A stretch of DNA of 64,000 nt from Clitopilus passeckerianus (Eukaryota; Basidiomycota; Agaricomycetes; Agaricales; Entolomataceae), in contig CALYLX010000054.1 of assembly GCA_944990035.1 (NCBI GenBank), forward strand, positions 248,001 through 312,000. The letters run 5' to 3'. The position numbers and the translations under genes were made by a program. The notes under the pieces are model-generated. The model had not been told where the DNA came from. It saw only the letters and a program-made list of their open reading frames with translations, and searched no databases. Shown in pieces: positions 57,280 to 64,000 of the stretch (position 1 is the first letter of the stretch; every line of letters starts with the position of its first letter).

Positions 57280-58933
57280 TCACCGCACAGCCAAATACAA
57301 CCCCTCCACTGCGACATTCGCCTGCCACACTCCCAGCCTCCTAACAGCTCTTAACGCCGCCGGTGCGGGCAACACCAACAACATGGCGGGAATCACGAAA
57401 ATAATGGTTGTCAGCGAGAAAACGAGCGTGATAGCGGGCTTGATGACGAGGAAGTAGAACAGAGCTTGGTAGGATGTCGGGTCTGTGAACTATACAAAAA
57501 AAGCGTTGATCAATTTTTGTGTCTGACAAGGAAGGAAAGAAGGAAGACCTACCATAGCATACGCATTCCTATAAAAGCTCCTCTCCCTAACCCACTCCCC
57601 ATCCCCTCCCAGACCCATCTCCACCTCCGCCCTCGTCGTCTCCCTGTACCGCACGAATATGGGGCGGGGAGGGTACGGTGCGGGGTAGGACAGCGGGGAG
57701 TGGAATTTTGTTTGGAGGAAGAGCTCGCCGCGGGCGAAGGTGCGTGCGCCGAGGAGGTTGAGAAAGCAGAGGAGAGCGCCGAGGGGGAGAGCCATGAGGA
57801 GGGTTGTGCCGGTCTAGATAACGGACAGAGATGGTTAATGAGGGTAGGGGGTGAAGAGGGACGGAAGAGAGACGTACGACTGTGAATACAAAGAGGTAAA
57901 CCCATGCTGCTAGTGCGTACGGGAAATTGAGCACCGCGAGGTGGAATAAAGAGCGGTAGTAGACCGCCTTTCCTAAGGGTCTGAAGTACCTTCTCCACCT
58001 CTCCCTGGTGAACAGTCCTTTAGGTCTTCCGATGGTCGTCCGGCCAGCTCCAACACCATCCGGTCCGTACTCGTCGTCCTCTCCTCTGTAATATTCGAAA
58101 TCTCCCCTCCTACCAGCAGAAGTCCAGGTCGCACCATACCCATGCCCAGAGGTAGGCGAGTCGTCAAGATCATCCCTGCCATCAAGGCCAACAGCAAAGT
58201 CGTCCTCACAGTCGTCATCTGTATTGAACAGCGACATCACGGTCTGCGCCAGCGAGGGTGCGACAGAGATCGTGGATGCACGGGAGAGTGACGTCCGCCG
58301 GATAAGCCGCTGGCCCGAAGGGGTGGTCATTATTGCGGGTATCCCAGATGGAGGACCTGTATATCGCCTGCCTGCGAGCCTTGCAGGCCGTTGGTGCGGT
58401 GCCGTTAGGAATGGTGTGGTTTCATTGGGTGGGCTGGGTGGAGGGGGAGGGGCGTCGTCTGAGTCGGCGTTGTAGGTATGGTATGTGTTAAGGTGCACGT
58501 GTGGGTGAGGAGGAGTGTGGTAGTTGCTATCCTGAGATGGTCGCAGGGATATCCGGGGTGAAGAAATGAGGATATTCCTATCTTCGTCGTAGTCCGATGA
58601 ATCCCCGCCTGCTCCGTTCATAGAGAGATTCTGCGTATAGAGAGGTTCTCGGAACCCACACTGGGGAGAATCGTCAGGTAGAGCTCGTATTCTCTGGCTT
58701 CTTGGGCTCCCGAGAGGGCTTGAGCATCCGTTGATACCATTGGCGGTAGGAGGGCTGGAGTGTCCATGTCCGGGAGGTCCGGGTTCACTGGAGTTTGCTT
58801 GTCTCCGGGAAGCACCAGATGTACGCTGTCGTCTGTTCCTGCGAATCCGAGCGGGATAAGGAGGCGGCGGGTCAGCGACAAGTGGGAGGTTGTCCGTTTC
58901 GGGTGGCGGAAGGGGCGGTGAGTCGACTGTCAT
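57280..58933 (-). CDS. Membrane protein with sensor-type four-helix region
   Basis: Three exons (57878-58933, 57553-57813, 57280-57489), all phase 0, give 508 residues. Seen: a long disordered, Pro/Ser/His-rich N-terminal half (LPPPETDNLPLVADPPPP; HTPPHPHVHLN; DDAPPPPPSPPNETTPF), then hydrophobic segments LAVLNFPYALAAWVYLFVF, LLMALPLGALLCFLNLLGA, a loop with FVRYRETTRAEVEMGL, and paired helices FYFLVIKPAITLVFSLTTI and FVIPAMLLVLPAPA. The P-x-G/A-x(L) turns and order resemble the 'putative sensor' domain shared by bacterial histidine kinases and fungal proteins; no kinase is attached. It probably resides in an inner membrane with the tail in the cytosol. Function not known. Start chosen as the first ATG of the open frame, close to upstream RAD50 sequences on the same strand. 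Confidence 0.75.
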
Positions 58934-59551
58934 TTGGTCCTCAGTAGTTTTCCTTAGTGCCGGGTTCTGGTCTTTTTTTATGCACCACTAGGGGGCTATT
59001 TGGATAGAGGTATTGATTTTGGTGCTGTAAATACTGCCAGTGGATGGCGAATGAGGGTAGGATACCGTCGATAGTGGTTGTGGTGGAAGAGAGAGGGAGA
59101 ATGATGGTGGCCCTGACGGTGTTGGCAGCGTTTGCCTATCCCGCGCGTCATAATGTAGCGCACATTTGATCCTTCTGCTGCTTCATGCAATAACAGCTGC
59201 GTATTCAAAAATATAGTTAAAGGAAAAATGGAGGGTAATGGCGGGAGACCGGGAATGATCACCATTAAAGCACGGATTTTATATACCGCGAGGAAGAATC
59301 AAGGATCCGCAGTTTACCTTCTCGCTAAACGGAATAATCACCCCGAAGATCTCTTCGCACACACAAAAACGCTGTGTAAAACAGATTGGCCACGTTTCGT
59401 AATACGTGTTGAGTCGTGGAATAAAGTAGCAGCAAGCACATATTCGACGCTCTCGATCTAAGAAGGGTTGTTGGGCTCCCGATACCAAATGATTCGAGGC
59501 TCGATATATTACCTACGAACACAAACACTCAATTAGGAACATCATACAACA
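58934..59551. other. Intergenic, no recognised gene
   Basis: This stretch is between the sensor-type gene and a tRNA-like element. It presumably holds the promoter of the former. Confidence 0.45.
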
Positions 59552-59636
59552 TCCTCCAATAGCTCAGATGGAAGAGCATCAATCGAATGCAAGCCTGCGT
59601 AGAATACAGCTGAGGACACTGGTTCGACTCCCCACG
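59552..59636 (+). repeat. tRNA-like element, family T, isolated copy
   Basis: Starts TCCTCCAATAGCTCAGATGGAA, contains GGACACTGGTTCGACTCC, and is followed by ACGTTTTTTCCC, a Pol III-type T-run. The 3' acceptor strand does not pair, so it is not a working tRNA. Confidence 0.55.
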
Positions 59637-59961
59637 TTTTTTCCCTGATGGTTTCTCATAACGGAACCTAACGACGGGGACAGGAAAAACTGAGGGACAA
59701 AGAATTCCAGGGCCACCCTCGACTTGCGGAATCTTGAAAGGGGCTGTGGAACTTAGCAGGTGCGAATGATGTCCAGAATTCGAGTCCTAAGGAACCCTAC
59801 CTTCGCCTCATACCAGTTTTTTGGGTTAAGAAGGCTTGAGCGGGATGAATTACCACGACCGTGCACAGGGAAGAGCAGGAGTCGCATTGGGTTTCCATAA
59901 AATATGATCGACACCATGAGTCTTCTACCACCTTGCTGTAGCGACCACAATGCCTTCACAC

Positions 59962-62900
59962 TCACATATCTCTAACTCTCTCCTTCGTAATCTCAGATTT
60001 CTGCCGTTCGTTGCGGAACACTCTCCTGGGCAGGAAGGTCAGCCTCTGGCCAGATAGGCAATAACCAAATGGACTCACCAATAATATTCCACGACGTCAT
60101 TCTGTGCAAGCCTTCTCAGGAAGTTCTCATCATGCGTGATGAGTATGAGTTGAAAGTTGCTGTGCGATCGTCTTTCATTGATGAGTCTGAGGATATTCAG
60201 GGGTTAGTGAATAAACTGTTCAATTCATGGTGTGAATTAGCCACTTACTCGACCAAGCTATCCGCAAGAGCCTCGACATTCTCCGCATCCAAAGCGTTGG
60301 TTGGCTCGTCAAGAGCAAGGATGCCGCAGTTTTGACCAAAAGAGTCTGAGAGGGCTAGACGGACGATGATGGACGCCAGCATCTTTTGGCCAGCTGAACA
60401 TCGACCTCTCATGTCCAGTTCAACTTGGTCTTTGGTCATAACCACCTGGTGGATGATCACGGGGTTAGTGTGAATCGAGTATGAATGTAGGCGATACTTG
60501 CTCGATAGTTGTAGTATCGTCGGGTAGTGGTTGCCCCTTCTGCTATTTCGTCTGCATCGGATACGATTTTGATTACGTCGATATCTGGGAAGAAGGCTTG
60601 GATTAGCGAATGGAGAGGATGGCGTTGGAAACGGAACGAACCAGTGCCTTGATAGATCATATTCCAGAGGTGCCTCATGGTACCGTTGACCTCCTGCATC
60701 TTCAGGCCGTGGTACCTCATGATTGCACTGGGTGAGACGAGCCAACGGAATTCAGTAAGTCGACAGTGATGGGGGAGCAGTAATGCAGGGCGATACACAC
60801 GTATCCAATGCTCTGGCAGTTTCTCCAGATCTCTATTCGCCATCTCTGACATCTGAAGTCGGCGTCATGTCAGAGGCGTGGGTTATCACAGAGAAAGAAG
60901 AAAGGTTACCTTGACAAGAATTAACTGCTCCTTATAGTTCTTGTTGATATCCCCGAAATCTTTGAGGTCAGATTGTAGACCTCGTAATGCTGCTCCGTGC
61001 GTTTCCAGTTCCCCTCCGAGATGAGAATGCTACCGCATAGTTGTCATCATCCAAGCGATCCGTCTAGTTTTCATTAAGACGTACCAGGCCGTTCAGTCTA
61101 CTCTCCTCGCTCTTTCCTAGTTGGTATTGTTCTTCAAACTCCTGTCGAGACCGAGCCGCTTCCTTAAGGTCTCGTGAGTTGATATCAGCTTGAGTGTTCT
61201 GTAGCTCGCGCTCCAGTTTCCGGATTCGTATATTTTCATGCCAGTTAGATATTCGGACATTCGCCGAGTTAATTTCTTCGTTGATGTTCTTGCAAGCTTC
61301 GCGAATGGTGGTAACATATTGCTCAAGCTCTTGGATCTGACGTTCAATAGCCTGCATTTCGGCGGAGCATTCTTCAAGAAGATTCGCCCTCTCCTCGTTG
61401 ACATAGCTGCAATCTTGATTAGTGTAAATCCCATTATTTTCTGTAGAGTTTCTTACCGTGAGATTTGAGTGTGAAGGTCGTAAATCTTCGCATATGTTAC
61501 AGACAAATCCAGTTCTATTCTCTCCGCAGCTGTGATCTGGGGGACCATTTCGCGACGGGTCTTCCTGAACTCAGACTTGAGAGCCTGTAGAGCTGCTTCG
61601 GAACTGAGGATATTTTCATCAAGTTCCTGTGGGTTTATTTCAGTCAGAGAGTCCGAGAAATGAACAACTGTTGAATACCTCAATCCGTTCCAAATATACA
61701 GCTATCTCCTGGTTCAGCTTCTCGATCCCAACTTCCAGGGCGACTTTATCTCGCACGTCTCTCCGTAGCTCGAGCTCATGGTACGCCGCCTTCTGGAGAC
61801 TGCTCTCCTGAGCACTGATCGAATCCTTCTGCGCCGCTCGTTCCTCCTGGAGTGCTCTTCTCTCGTCTTCCACCTGACGACTTTCTGGGACGTCAGATGT
61901 GCTAACTCGAGAGGAACCATCGTACGCACATTAATGTTGAGACTTCATGGAGTTCTCGATGAATATCAAGAGTTGTTCGGGCCTCCTGGCCCGCATAGTT
62001 TCTCAAGCCGGCAGCTTCGTCAGATACTTTTAAGATCTCTGCGCGGAAATGGGCAATGATTCTAACTTTCTCTTTCAGCCCGTCGATAATTTGAAGTTCG
62101 GCCTTCAACTTGTCAAGGTTCCGGTGCGTCTTTGAAACTGTAGCTGAGCAAATATGCCACCAGGCACAAAGCATAGATCCACTCACCTGAGAAACCTCCG
62201 CCGAGAGGTTCGGCAGAAGAGCTTCAGAGTCCTTGATCTGAGCCTCAAGTACCGGGATGTCTCGAAGCACGACCTGGTTCCGCTCGAATTGAAGAGGCTG
62301 CAGTTTCCGGAGACCGTCAACACGGTCTGTCAAATGCTTCAGCTCTGCCTCCGCCGTTATAAGCTCTGACGGCGAAGCTGCGCTCAACATGTCTTGAAGC
62401 TGATGCATCTGGTTAGCTCCCGAGGCGGTAAGGACTGGTATTTCCGCGTACACATTTTTCGAATACACCAAGCTCCTGGTCATTCGTGTGCCTCTTGCAA
62501 GCAGAGCAGGTCTTCTGCTCTTTCCCCACCCGTAACAATGAGCGGTAGACGTCATTTCCACCACGCAGGATCCCGAGGCGCCTATTGGAAGAAGTTAAGA
62601 CTAAGGCCAGATTTACTTAGAAGGGAAAGCACTGACACCTGGCGCAACTCGAGCTCGATTTCTACTTCCAAGAGAGCAGCCTCTAAGCTGTCGCATGCAG
62701 TGTTTCGAAGTTCGGAAGCCAAATGTTCGTCAAGAGCTGCTGCTGGGTGAGTTTTATTCCTTACAAAGCTGAAGCTGGCCTACCCTTAGCCTCTTCATTT
62801 TTCGATTCCAGCTGTGACCTTGATTTGAGGAGAGTAGATTGCACGAGCTGCAATTCGGTGTTTGTAGAAGTATAAACCTTTTCGAGTTCTGACTGTTGCT

Positions 62901-64000
62901 GTTCTTGTTCGCTGGGATTTTTTGGGTGTATGTCGATTCTATATTAGAGGCTGCTCACGTTGCAAGAAGTTTAACTTCGTCTTCAAGGCTCGCTAGATCA
63001 ACCTCGTCGACTCCTAACTCCCGCAGTCTTGAGTTGACAACCGACAAGCTGCAGAAGGGTAAACGGCAATTTCCTCCTAAACCACCAGTCCACTTACGTG
63101 TGGGTCATTTCATCCGTCCTTGATTTGATGGTAGCTATGAGGTGTGCAAGTTTCACCTGGTCATTTGACTGCGAGCTCAGAGTCGCGAGCTCGTGGTTCA
63201 GGCTCTCACGAGCTTCTTCCAACAGCCTTCCCTCCATAGCTTTGGCCTCGATCCTGTCGTCCCATTGCGCATTCTGCATCTCGGCATTTAGACTAGCCAA
63301 AGAAGCCTCCTTGTCGCGGATAGCGCTTTCGGCTAGTTCTAGGCGAGCGGAGAGGTCTGTCATGCCATCAAGTTTCTCTTGAGATTCTGAAATCGCCGTC
63401 TGGCGTTCCAACTATGGTATAACATCAACAACAGCAAAACGAAGTAAAGGAATCGGGGTACGGACGATGGAGGTATGAATGTTCCCTTTCTCAAGGTTAC
63501 ATCTGGTGAGGGAGCTATCGAGTTCACACTGTTTATTTTCGAATACGTCGGTCTTTTCCCGTAATATTCCCTGCTGAAGGTGAGCATAATCCCCTTGCGG
63601 ACAGCTAAAACAACCAACGTACATTTATTCTTGCATACTCGTTATTTCGTTCCCCCATGGCCTCTTGAAGTACTGTCAGAAATGAATCAGGTCCTTCGTA
63701 GGCCAAGAGATGGTATTTGGAACTGGTTTCATGTAAAAGTTGATCGCGTTGGCCAATCCTAGCCTTTTGAGTCTGTTGTGCTAGTGATTAGCAAGACTGT
63801 AAGTAAAAAAATGTGATACTGCCAACCTCTGCCTCCGAGGTAAGGCTACCAAGCCGTACGCTCAGTTGATTATGGTTCTGCCGAAGGATCTTCAGCTCGT
63901 CTCCGAGATCTTTGGCTCTGTCTTCGCCCACTCTTCGCTTTTCTATAAGGGCGTTAGTGTCATCTTCCGATGACGCAATCTTGGCCAGAAGCTCTGCCTC
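59962..64000 (-). CDS. RAD50: DNA repair ATPase RAD50, C-terminal part, cut by window edge
   Basis: Forms the MRN/MRX complex with MRE11 and NBS1/XRS2, tethering and processing DNA double-strand breaks. Only the 3' part lies in the window; the N-terminal Walker A half is beyond 64000. Seen, in protein order: long heptad coiled coil (63.9-62.6 kb), the zinc hook CSAC at 62497-62508 in [15 protein letters not shown], the return coiled coil (62.4-60.9 kb, for example RGRIF and [15 protein letters not shown]), then the ATPase lobe: signature [19 protein letters not shown], Walker [20 protein letters not shown], and the H-loop [16 protein letters not shown]. The last exon (59962-60025) encodes [20 protein letters not shown] and stop. 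Many short introns interrupt the coiled coil; I did not fix each boundary. Key catalytic residues present in this part are intact. Confidence 0.93.

Noticed and set aside
1..64000. CRISPR arrays, bacterial operons, rRNA genes
   Set aside because: No regularly spaced identical repeats, no operon-like gene packing and no rRNA core sequences were seen; gene structure is fungal throughout.

Overview
The window looks like nuclear DNA of a mushroom-forming basidiomycete (Agaricomycetes). Genes are cut by many short GT-AG introns of about 50-100 nt, with several microexons and one likely GC-AG intron. Coding density is moderate, and the recognisable families (GH71 alpha-1,3-glucanase, class I terpene synthase, NmrA-like, DUF4291, SQS1, RAD50, 7TM and F-box/LRR-like families) fit such a fungus. 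All gene models below were spliced by eye: exon phases were checked to stay open, but nothing was aligned against a database.

Left part (1-15 kb): about 2.9 kb with no recognised gene, then a small secreted/membrane protein (2924-3816), a seven-transmembrane protein (4777-6288) followed by a decayed copy of its own 3' end (6707-6910), a secreted GH71 glucanase (7762-9807), and on the minus strand a 1297-residue EF-hand/double zinc-finger/coiled-coil protein (9954-14399).

15.4-18.9 kb: a local array of nine tRNA-like elements, all on the plus strand and most about 200 nt apart in its right half. They surround a compact glyoxalase I gene. Single members also lie at 6.5 kb and 59.6 kb. A second tRNA-like family (acceptor-like ends GTCTAG/CTAGAC) is scattered over 25-47 kb, with five copies packed into 42.0-43.0 kb.

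19-39 kb is a duplication hotspot. It holds three intact paralogues of an F-box/LRR-like family sharing a 16-nt microexon, the SQS1 gene, and a repeated module made of a ubiquitin-like-domain gene plus a tiny secreted cysteine peptide. In one module the ubiquitin-like gene is broken; in the other it is open; the peptide gene is intact in both. Between the modules lie a decayed SQS1 copy and shards of the ubiquitin-like gene.

40-53 kb: DUF4291 and a decayed copy of its tail, an NmrA-like reductase with two long pyrimidine-rich introns, a sesquiterpene-type synthase, and a broken second NmrA copy. The synthase sits between the intact and broken NmrA copies. 53-64 kb: a small unknown gene, a third, complete ubiquitin-like gene, a membrane 'sensor'-type protein, and the C-terminal three quarters of RAD50, running off the right edge.

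The most interesting items are the paired peptide genes, whose spliced product carries the CxxxC...CxC spacing of cysteine-stabilised alpha-beta peptides, and the two tRNA-like repeat families with their local arrays.
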